DNA from: Candidatus Desulfovibrio intestinigallinarum
GTDB taxonomy: Bacteria > Desulfobacterota > Desulfovibrionia > Desulfovibrionales > Desulfovibrionaceae
Reading direction: 5' to 3'
DNA length: 32,547 bases
Assembly: GCA_019114565.1 (NCBI GenBank)
Contig: DXFI01000288.1
Location: forward strand, 1 to 32,547
Below, piece by piece: positions 25,227 through 32,547 of this stretch. The position numbers were made by a program, and so were the translations under genes. Below the pieces are notes generated by a model. It was not told the DNA's origin and did not search any database. It was given only the letters and a program-made list of their open reading frames with translations. Within the stretch, counting starts at the first letter, position 1; each line of letters starts with the position of its first letter.

Positions 25227-27323
25227 TCATGCCTGCACCGGCGTTCTGCCGGCCGGGCCGACAGGATGCGCCTTTTGCAGGATGTAGACGGCCACCATGA
25301 TGCCGAGCCCCACAAGGTCCGTCACCACGCCGGGCGTGATAAGCGTGATGGCGCCCGCAAGCAGCGCAATCCGCTCATACCAGTGCAGATCGCGCACCCA
25401 GTAGCCCACGCTGGCAAAGGACAGCGAGGCGATACCGGTGGCGGCGGTCACCACGATAAGAGCCACTTCGCCCGCCGAGGCATTGATCATGAGCAGGGCC
25501 GGATTGTAGCAGAAGATATACGGGATGAGGAAGCCTGCCAGCGCCAGCTTGACGGCCATGAAGCCCGTGGCGTTGGGTTCGGAACGGGCAATGCCCGCCG
25601 CGGCGTAGGCCGCCAGAGCCACCGGCGGCGTCAGGTCGGCCAGAATGCCGAAGTACATGATGAAGAGGTGGGCAGCCAGCTGCGGCACGCCGAATTCCGT
25701 AATGGCGGGCGCGGCAATGGAGGCCAGCACGATATACTTGGCCGTCGTGGGCAGGCCCATGCCCAGCACGATGGAGGCCAGCATGGTGAAGAGCAGGGTC
25801 AGCGGGAAGATGCCGCCCGAGAATTCCACGATGGCCGAAGCCAGCTTCATGCCGAGGCCGGTCAGCGTCACCACGCCGATGACGAAGCCGGTGCAGGCGC
25901 AGGCGGCCGCCACGCCGAGAGCCAGGCGTCCGCCGTTTTCCATAGCCTGCAGAACGCTCTGCAGGGAAAGCTGATTCGCTTCCACCACGGCGCGGCCCAC
26001 GCTGATGCCCGAGAAGGACGCGCCGCGCCAGGCCTTCCAGTTATTGGCCAGAATGGAGATGACCACCGTCGTCACAATGCAGTAGTAGGCGGCCTTCAGG
26101 GGCGTATAGCCTTCCACCAGCAGATAGACCAGCGCCACAATGGGAATCAGCAGATAGCCGCCCTCGCGCAGCACGACCCAGACGCGCGGCAGACGCTCGC
26201 GGGGAATGCCCTTGAGGCCGAGGCGCTTGGCTTCCATGTGCACCATAAAGCCCACGGCAAGATAGTACAGCAGCGCGGGAATCAGCGCCGCCTTGGCGAT
26301 TTCCAGATAGCCCACGCCCAGGAACTGGGCCATGATGAAGGCGGCGGCCCCCATGATGGGCGGCATGATCTGGCCGCCGGTGGAAGAGGCCGCTTCCACG
26401 GCCCCGGCGAAGGAACCGCGATAGCCCACGCTCTTCATGAGCGGGATGGTAAAGGTCCCCGTGGAGACGGTGTTGGCAACCGAGGAACCGGAAATGGTGC
26501 CGAAGAAGCCACTGGCAAGAACGGCCACCTTGGCCGGGCCGCCCACATAGCGCCCGGCGGCCGCCAGCGCCAAATCGATGAAGAACTTGCCCAGACCGGT
26601 GCTGTGCAGGAAAGCGCCGAACAGAACAAAGAGGAACACGAAGGAGGCGGACACGGCCAGCGGCGAGCCGAACAGGCCTTCCGTCGTCAGATACATGTGG
26701 CCGATGATGCGGCGCAGCGAGAAGCCCGGATGCCCGAGAATGCCGGGGATGTATTCGCCCAGCAGCGCATAGAGCAGGAAGGCAATGGCGACAAGCGTAA
26801 TGGGCAGGCCCACGATGCGGCGCGTGGCTTCAAGCACCAGCACGACGGCGGCACAGCCGAAATAGAAGTCCAGATCGGTCGGCGGCCCGGCGTCCAGCAC
26901 GATCACGTCGTAGTTCCAGACAATATAGCCGCAGACGGCCGCGCCGGCAGCGGCCAGAAGCACATCGTACCAGGCCAGACGGTCAAGCCTGCCCGTGGCG
27001 CGGGCGGGATAGAGCAGATAGATCAGCGTCAGCACGAAACCGAGGTGGACGGCGCGCTGAATCTGGGGCGGGAACGGCCCCATGGCCGCGGTATAGAGAT
27101 GGAAGGCCGAAAAAATGATGCAGATGCAGCGGATGGCCAGATCCATCCAGCCCTTGAAATTTCTGTAGACGGATTCCTTGTCGTACTTGGCGACGATTTC
27201 GGAGACGTCAACGGTTTCCTGAACTTTTTCGACGGCTTCGGAATTCAGCGTTCCCACGCCTTCCAGGGCGAAGCCGCCTGATCCCTGTTTTTCAATGAGC
27301 TCCATGCGCTCCTTGTGGCTCAT
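25227..27323 (-). CDS. TRAP transporter fused permease (4TM/12TM, TAXI-associated)
   Basis: About 698 aa multi-TM; GFFGTISGSSVANTVSTGTFTIPLMKSVGY, GGQIMPPIMGAAAFIMAQFLGVGYLEI, GLPTTAKYIVLASIAAPA. Confidence 0.93.
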   Translation of the reverse strand: MSHKERMELIEKQGSGGFALEGVGTLNSEAVEKVQETVDVSEIVAKYDKESVYRNFKGWMDLAIRCICIIFSAFHLYTAAMGPFPPQIQRAVHLGFVLTLIYLLYPARATGRLDRLAWYDVLLAAAGAAVCGYIVWNYDVIVLDAGPPTDLDFYFGCAAVVLVLEATRRIVGLPITLVAIAFLLYALLGEYIPGILGHPGFSLRRIIGHMYLTTEGLFGSPLAVSASFVFLFVLFGAFLHSTGLGKFFIDLALAAAGRYVGGPAKVAVLASGFFGTISGSSVANTVSTGTFTIPLMKSVGYRGSFAGAVEAASSTGGQIMPPIMGAAAFIMAQFLGVGYLEIAKAALIPALLYYLAVGFMVHMEAKRLGLKGIPRERLPRVWVVLREGGYLLIPIVALVYLLVEGYTPLKAAYYCIVTTVVISILANNWKAWRGASFSGISVGRAVVEANQLSLQSVLQAMENGGRLALGVAAACACTGFVIGVVTLTGLGMKLASAIVEFSGGIFPLTLLFTMLASIVLGMGLPTTAKYIVLASIAAPAITEFGVPQLAAHLFIMYFGILADLTPPVALAAYAAAGIARSEPNATGFMAVKLALAGFLIPYIFCYNPALLMINASAGEVALIVVTAATGIASLSFASVGYWVRDLHWYERIALLAGAITLITPGVVTDLVGLGIMVAVYILQKAHPVGPAGRTPVQA

Positions 27324-27334
27324 TCACGATCCCC

Positions 27335-27925
27335 CTATTGAGCTGCGCCGCCTTCGGGCGGGCGTATGGGGCCTCCGTCGGCATCGTCCCGACCGAGACC
27401 AAAAGTAATAACCTGACCCGGACGGGCCAGAGAGTCCAAAGGTACAGCCTTTCTTCTGCCGGAAGCATCGTCCAGCAGAAGCGTATGCTGCGCCACCCGC
27501 CCGACGCGCACGTCAAAGCTGGGCAGCGGTCTGCGATAGCCGTCCATGATAACGCGGCCCCCCTCGACCCGCATGCTTTGTCCCTGCTCCGGAGCATGCG
27601 GCAGGCCCGCGCCGAAATCCTGATATTCCGATCGCTGCAGTTCGATAACACCGTCGACCACGGCGAACCAGTCTTCCACCGGCGTCAGCGCAACCGAATG
27701 CTTGTAGCGGATGGCAAAGGTCATGCCGTTCCATGCGGGGGTGCTCCACAGCAGATCGCCGCGGGCATCGCGCAGTTCCAGCCGCTGCCGGACGTTTTCC
27801 GCCGGAGCGGCCATGACCCCGCCGAAAAAATTCGGCAATATCAGCGCAAGTACCATGAACAGGCGGGCATAATGCCGTATTCGGCCCCCAAGGGCAAGCC
27901 CGCAACCGCGAGCAACTGATTCCAT
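27335..27925 (-). CDS. DUF1850-type protein
   Basis: Located between TAXI SBP and fused TRAP permease; LWSTPAWNGMTFAIRYKHSVALTPVEDWFAVVDG pattern. Confidence 0.75.
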   Translation of the reverse strand: MESVARGCGLALGGRIRHYARLFMVLALILPNFFGGVMAAPAENVRQRLELRDARGDLLWSTPAWNGMTFAIRYKHSVALTPVEDWFAVVDGVIELQRSEYQDFGAGLPHAPEQGQSMRVEGGRVIMDGYRRPLPSFDVRVGRVAQHTLLLDDASGRRKAVPLDSLARPGQVITFGLGRDDADGGPIRPPEGGAAQ

Positions 27926-27942
27926 AAAGGCACCGCCTTGTT

Positions 27943-27985
27943 CGCAACAAAAAAAGAAGGCGGGCGACGCAGCGTCGCCCGCCCC
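27943..27985 (-). terminator. Intra-operon hairpin/terminator between the TAXI SBP and DUF1850 genes
   Basis: GGCGGGCGACGCAGCGTCGCCCGCC stem; minus-strand TTCTTTTTTTGTTG tail. Confidence 0.75.
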
Positions 27986-27999
27986 GCCGGAAAAATGCG

Positions 28000-28947
28000 T
28001 TACTTCACGCCCTTTTCCTGGAGATACTTTTCAGCGCCGGGGTGGAAGGGAATGGTCACGCCCTGACGCGCCTTTTCGAGGGAAATTTCGCTGCCCTTGT
28101 TGTGGGCCTTGGCGATGTCGTCCACATTTTCATACAGCAGCTTGGTCAGATTGTAGGCCATGTCGTCGGGCATGTCCTTGTTGACCACCAGAATGGCCTG
28201 CACGGACAGGGTCGGCACGGGCTTGTCCTGACCGCTGTAGGTCTTGGCGGGGATGGCGTCCTTCACGAGGAAGGGGAACTTCTTCACGATATCGTCAACC
28301 TTGGGACCTTCCAGAGGCACGAAGACCACCTTCTGGGCCGTGGTGATGTCCTGAATGGCGGGGTTGGGGGTGCCGATGGTGAAGACGAAGGCGTCGATAT
28401 GACGGTCCTTGAACTGATCGGCCGTTTCGCCATAGGGCAGGAAGATGGGTTCCACGTTCTTGTAATCAAGACCGAAGAAACCGAAAATCTGGCGGCAGTT
28501 CACTTCATTGCCGCTGCCGCGGGCGCCCACGGAAACCTGCTTGCCCTTGAACTGCTCAATGCTCTTGATGCCGCTTTCTTCGCTGGCCACAAGGTGCAGG
28601 TATTCAGGATACAGGCGGCCGATGGCGCGCACGTTGGCCAGCTTGGAGCGGAAGGGCGCGGAACCCTTATAGGCGGCGTCGGCCACGTCATTCTGCACGA
28701 TGGCGAAGTCCACTTCGCCCATTTCCACAAGGCGCATGTTTTCGCCGGACGCGCCCGTCGCCTGCGGCGTCACGGAGAACTTGCCGTCGCTCTTGGAGGA
28801 AATCACCTGACCAATGGCGCCGCCCAGGGGGAAATACACGCCGGAGGTGCCGCCCGTGGCAAAGGTAAGGCGTTTGGCGTCGGCAAAAGCGGACGCGGCG
28901 GACAGCACAAGACCGGCCGCAAGAAGAAGGCTGAGAAGTTTTTTCAT
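28000..28947 (-). CDS. TAXI-family TRAP transporter solute-binding protein
   Basis: MKKLLSLLLAAGLVLSAASAFADAKRLTFATGGTSGVYFPLGGAIGQVIS...SGENMRLVEMGEVDFAIVQNDVA; start refined to 28947. Confidence 0.94.
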   Translation of the reverse strand: MKKLLSLLLAAGLVLSAASAFADAKRLTFATGGTSGVYFPLGGAIGQVISSKSDGKFSVTPQATGASGENMRLVEMGEVDFAIVQNDVADAAYKGSAPFRSKLANVRAIGRLYPEYLHLVASEESGIKSIEQFKGKQVSVGARGSGNEVNCRQIFGFFGLDYKNVEPIFLPYGETADQFKDRHIDAFVFTIGTPNPAIQDITTAQKVVFVPLEGPKVDDIVKKFPFLVKDAIPAKTYSGQDKPVPTLSVQAILVVNKDMPDDMAYNLTKLLYENVDDIAKAHNKGSEISLEKARQGVTIPFHPGAEKYLQEKGVK

Positions 28948-29170
28948 GACTCTCTCCTGCAAAAAAAGTCTCCGGAACTTCCGGATCGGATGCGGAAAGC
29001 CCGCGCATTGCCCCAGTATAAAGGAATCATGCCCCATTGGCAAACAGGCGGCACGGCACGGGCGGCCGCTCCGCGGCGCTTGCCGCCGGGCCTCCCGTGG
29101 TTTATTCTGAAGATCGGCACAGTCCAGCACGGCCTGCTCCGTAACACGTCCTTGCCACAAGGAGTCTGCC

Positions 29171-30019
29171 ATGAAATCCCGCACGGCCACTCTTGCCCTG
29201 ACAGCCCTGCTTGCCGCAACGCTGCCCCTTTCCGCCTGCTCCGGCAGCCGCTACCCCGCCCGGCAGACAGAGGTCACCTATTATCCCCAATGCTATCAGC
29301 CCATTGACCGCCTGCGTCAGGACGAACAACTTACCAATAATACCACCGTGGGCGGCGCTGTGGGCGGCGCTCTGCTGGGCGCTCTCATCGGCGGCCTGAG
29401 CACAGGCAAGGTGGAAGGCGCTCTTGTGGGCGCGGCCGCCGGCGGCGCGGCCGGCGCCATAGGCGGCAATATCTACGGCAAACAGAAGACCGCCGAACGC
29501 GATGCCGACTATCTGCAGCAGTACGCCCGCAGCCTCGGCGAAGATGCCGCCAGCATGAACCGCGCCACAGCCGCCGCCAGGGTATCCCTGCGCTGCTACG
29601 ATCAGCAGTTCCATCTGGCTGCCAATCAGTACCGCGCGGGCTCCATTTCCCGCACGGAATTTGAAGCGCGCTATCAGGAAATCCGCAGCGGCCTTCAGGA
29701 AACCTCCGCCATTCTCGGCAGCACGGCCACGACCATGCAGGAACGGGACAGGGAATATCAGGCGACCCTGCAACGACAGGAGGAACAACGCGCCCAGGCA
29801 TCCGCGCCGACGCCCGCGCCCGCGCCGCGCGCCACGACGCCGAAGACCAGGAAGCCCCGGACGCAGAAGGCGGCGACGCCCGCCCCCCGCACCACGCCGG
29901 AAGTTCAGCGCAAGAGCAATGAATTCAAGGCCGCGCAACGCGATCTTGATTCCGCGCGGCAGGATGTGGACAAGCGCATCAACAGCTACGAAAATTCGGT
30001 TGCGGCCCTGCTCGGCTAA
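29171..30019 (+). CDS. Glycine-zipper lipoprotein
   Basis: LSAC lipobox; NNTTVGGAVGGALLGALIGGLSTGKVEGALVGAAAGGAAGAIGGNIYG. Confidence 0.85.
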   Translation: MKSRTATLALTALLAATLPLSACSGSRYPARQTEVTYYPQCYQPIDRLRQDEQLTNNTTVGGAVGGALLGALIGGLSTGKVEGALVGAAAGGAAGAIGGNIYGKQKTAERDADYLQQYARSLGEDAASMNRATAAARVSLRCYDQQFHLAANQYRAGSISRTEFEARYQEIRSGLQETSAILGSTATTMQERDREYQATLQRQEEQRAQASAPTPAPAPRATTPKTRKPRTQKAATPAPRTTPEVQRKSNEFKAAQRDLDSARQDVDKRINSYENSVAALLG

Positions 30020-30031
30020 AACCTGTTACCA

Positions 30032-30171
30032 TAGAGCAATTCAACTTTGAGATGTAAAAAAGAGTGTCCTTATCTACCGTCTCATGAAATGACGCGCGGA
30101 GAAATACGAACGGCAACGATTGTGGCATATGAATCGAGAGTTTCCTCTCATTTCAAAGTTGAATTGCTCTA
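30032..30171. repeat. MITE-like element, copy I: same termini, unrelated interior (140 bp)
   Basis: TAGAGCAATTCAACTTTGAGATG...CATTTCAAAGTTGAATTGCTCTA; near-perfect about 23-bp TIRs flanked by TA; interior unlike copies A-E. Confidence 0.8.
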
Positions 30172-30330
30172 GAATGTCGGGGGGAAGAGCAACCCCTCTG
30201 CCGGCGCGAGAGGGGCCCGGCCTTTCCAGCGGAAAGGCGTTCCCGTAATTCTTCACCCCGAGCATCCATCTCTTCCCCGGCGCGCTTTTCAGACGAATGC
30301 AGGGCCATCCGTTTTATTTATGTTAACACG

Positions 30331-30407
30331 CCCTTAAAGCGTTTTTTCTGTGAAATGACAGGCCGTATGGTTTGAAATGCGAAGCGTTTCAGACTGAAAA
30401 TGCTCCA
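30331..30407 (-). repeat. MITE-like repeat, copy F (truncated)
   Basis: GCGTTTTTTCTGTGAAATGACAGGCCGTATGGTTTGAAATGCGAAGCGTTTCAGACTGAAAATGCTCC matches one half of copy E. Confidence 0.75.
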
Positions 30408-30473
30408 GGATGCTCCCGGCCCCGGGCTGTTTTGTGTCCCGGCCCTTTCATGCGGATTCGCACGAGGTTTGCC

Positions 30474-31541
30474 ATGAGTGAAGAACGTCCCGCGCCCTCC
30501 GGCGCTCCCGCAACGGAACCTGCGCCGCAGGCCGACGCCCCCCGCCCGGCGTGGTACGCGACGCCCTGGTTCTGGGCGGCTCTTGTCCTGATTGCCCTGC
30601 TGGGCCTGCTGGCGTGGCACATGTGGCGACAGTGGCAGGAGGCCGAGCTGGAAAAACAGGCCGCGCAGGCCACGCTGCGCGTTCTGGAAGAGCAGGAGCG
30701 CCTGCTTGTGCAGCAGAGGGAACAATGGCTTGCTCTGCTGCGGGAAGATCCCTGCCTTGTCAAGGAACGTCTCTCCACTCTGCCCGCAGCGCCGACGGAT
30801 ATGCCCGCGACGCCCCCGCCCGCCGCAAGCCCTGAAGCCACGCCCGCGCCGCAGGCCGCTCCTGCCGTGACGCCCGCTCCAGCCTCCACGCAGGCGCAGC
30901 GGCTTGAGGATGCCACAGTGCTTATTCTGGCGCGTCAGAGCGGCGGCCTTGCGCTGGGGTCCGGCTTTTTCATTTCCCCGTCCCACGTGCTCACCAATGC
31001 GCACGTCATCGGCGACGCCCGCGACGTCTTTCTGATTAACGGCAAAACCGGCGGCATCCGCCGCGCCCGGCCGCTGCGCCTCGCCGTGGACAAGGGACGC
31101 GACTTTGCCCTGCTCTCGCTGGACAAGCCTGCGGCCGTTCAGGCCCTGCGCTTTGCGCCGGACCCGCAGCGCACCGAACGCGTCAGTGCCTGGGGCTTTC
31201 CCGGGGCCGTTTCCGGCGACGATCCCAAATTCCGCGCCCTGCTGGCGGGAAAGAGCCAGACCGCGCCTGAAGTGGTCTACAGCGACGGCGTCGTCAACGT
31301 CGTGCTGGATCGCACGCCCCGTCTCATCGTCCACTCGGCCACAGTCTCTCAGGGCAACAGCGGCGGGCCTCTGGTCAATGCCGCCGGTCATGTGGTCGGC
31401 ATCAATACCTTCATCAAGCTGGACGAGGAATCCTATCGCCAGTCCAGCCTGGCCATTGTCGCCTCCAGCGCCATGGACTTTCTGCGCGAGGCGGGAGCGC
31501 CCTTTGCCGTGGCCGACGACACGGCAAAGAGCGCCCGCTGA
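30474..31541 (+). CDS. Membrane-anchored trypsin-like serine protease
   Basis: N-terminal TM; GSGFFISPSHVLTNAHVI (His), RDFALLSLD (Asp), QGNSGGPLVNAAGHVVGINT (Ser); upstream ATG at 30372 lies in repeat copy F and is not used. Confidence 0.85.
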   Translation: MSEERPAPSGAPATEPAPQADAPRPAWYATPWFWAALVLIALLGLLAWHMWRQWQEAELEKQAAQATLRVLEEQERLLVQQREQWLALLREDPCLVKERLSTLPAAPTDMPATPPPAASPEATPAPQAAPAVTPAPASTQAQRLEDATVLILARQSGGLALGSGFFISPSHVLTNAHVIGDARDVFLINGKTGGIRRARPLRLAVDKGRDFALLSLDKPAAVQALRFAPDPQRTERVSAWGFPGAVSGDDPKFRALLAGKSQTAPEVVYSDGVVNVVLDRTPRLIVHSATVSQGNSGGPLVNAAGHVVGINTFIKLDEESYRQSSLAIVASSAMDFLREAGAPFAVADDTAKSAR

Positions 31542-31589
31542 TCGGGCCCCTTCCCTCCGTCTTCAACCGACAGCTTTTGAGGCCGCAGG

Positions 31590-32547
31590 ATGAGCACCTT
31601 TCTCCATACCTCACAGCGCGGCGCGCTGCGCGCCCTTGCCGGACAGGGCATCTTTGCCGTGGAATGCCATGCGCAGCTGCGGGCCCTGCTGCTGCAACGG
31701 CTCGGCCCGGAACATGCCGCTCTTCTGGCGGAACCCCAGCATGATCCCGAGCGCCGCTCCGTGGACTGGTACACGGACGCCGACGGTCCCGCCGTCCCCG
31801 TCTCGCAACTGCCGCCGGATGAGGCCGAAGCCCTCCGGAGCAAAGCCGGAGCGCTGGCCCGCGACATACAGACGCTGGCAAATCAGCTGGATGCCGAAGG
31901 GCATAACGCCGCCCTGAGCGGCCAGCTTCTGGCACTGGCCCTGCGCCACCCCGCCGACGACGACCTCTGGTCCGTCAACGGGCAGCCAGTCCTGACCAAC
32001 TGGGGCTTTGCTCCGGGCGCGGTGGGCGCGCAGCCTCAGGATCTGACCCGCCTCGGCGCTTTTGCTCCCGCGCCTGCTCCGGCAGCGGCCCCGGCGGCCG
32101 CCGTCGCCGCGCCCGTTGCGGCGGCTGCCCCGCCTGCGGCGCGCGGCTGTCTGCTGTCACCGGGCTGGCTGCTGCCGCTCTTCCTGCTCCTTCTGCTGCT
32201 CTGGCTGCTGGCGGCCATGCTGGGGCTGCTGCCCTCGCCGCTGCCTTCCGGCTGCTTCAGGGACGATCAGGCGCGGCAGGCCGTGGAAGCCGCCGAAGCC
32301 AGACGCGCCGCGCTGGAAGACGAACTGGCGCGCCTCCGGGAACAGCTCGGCCTCCGGGCACAGCTCTGCAAACCCGCGCCCACGCCTCCCCCTGCGCCTG
32401 TTGAAAAGCAGCCCGAACCAAAGCCGGAACCCAAAGCCGAGCCGCAGATGGTGGAACCCTTCTTCGGCGAAACGCCGCCGGAGCCGGAACCCAAACCCGA
32501 GCCAAAACCCGAACCTAAGCCGAAGCCCGTCACGCCCAGGCCCGAAC
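31590..32547 (+). CDS. SrfA-like protein, truncated by window end
   Basis: Open frame MSTFLHTSQRGALRALAGQGIFAVECHAQLRALLLQRL...RRSVDWYTDADGPAVPVSQL...VNGQPVLTNWGFAPG; TM segment; C-terminal PEPKPEPK repeats; no stop before 32547. Confidence 0.6.
   Translation, partial: MSTFLHTSQRGALRALAGQGIFAVECHAQLRALLLQRLGPEHAALLAEPQHDPERRSVDWYTDADGPAVPVSQLPPDEAEALRSKAGALARDIQTLANQLDAEGHNAALSGQLLALALRHPADDDLWSVNGQPVLTNWGFAPGAVGAQPQDLTRLGAFAPAPAPAAAPAAAVAAPVAAAAPPAARGCLLSPGWLLPLFLLLLLLWLLAAMLGLLPSPLPSGCFRDDQARQAVEAAEARRAALEDELARLREQLGLRAQLCKPAPTPPPAPVEKQPEPKPEPKAEPQMVEPFFGETPPEPEPKPEPKPEPKPKPVTPRPE

Noticed and set aside
2835-30407. CRISPR array as explanation of the repeats
   Set aside because: Copies are kilobases apart, about 145 bp long, in both orientations, with no regular spacers or cas genes
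30372-30473. N-terminal extension MKCEAFQTENAPGC... of the serine protease
   Set aside because: Encoded by truncated repeat copy F; the start at 30474 has a better context and leads to the TM anchor
32080-32547. GC-rich repeats at the window end
   Set aside because: Ala/Pro linker and PEPK-rich coding sequence in the SrfA-like ORF, not a separate DNA element

Overview
GC-rich chromosomal window whose gene content and proteins resemble a Desulfovibrio-type sulfate reducer (inference; no search was run). Plus strand: XRE regulator, cstA, HxlR-type regulator divergent from copA, a dCache methyl-accepting chemotaxis protein, a small ORF behind a strongly structured leader, a glycine-zipper lipoprotein, a trypsin-like protease, and a truncated SrfA-like protein. 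Minus strand: speG, copA with a C-terminal CopZ-like domain, a triheme cytochrome c peroxidase, an rdgC-unknown-dppB-dppC-recN run, a four-gene cluster of two PEP-synthase-like proteins bracketing a histidine kinase and a stand-alone receiver, and a TAXI-TRAP transporter (SBP, DUF1850, fused permease). Most notable observations: (1) the PEP-synthase-like/two-component cluster, where one paralog keeps the phosphotransfer motifs, the other has lost them, and both share an unusual C-terminal domain in place of the PEP/pyruvate TIM barrel; (2) a family of about 140-150 bp TA-flanked, hairpin-rich MITE-like repeats (at least 9 full or partial copies), two of which supply the TAG stop codon of the neighbouring gene; (3) an internal Shine-Dalgarno plus ATG inside copA that would allow a free CopZ-like chaperone to be made; (4) a roughly 190-nt leader of consecutive hairpins with a possible anti-SD before a small ORF, and an sRNA/attenuator candidate upstream of cstA.
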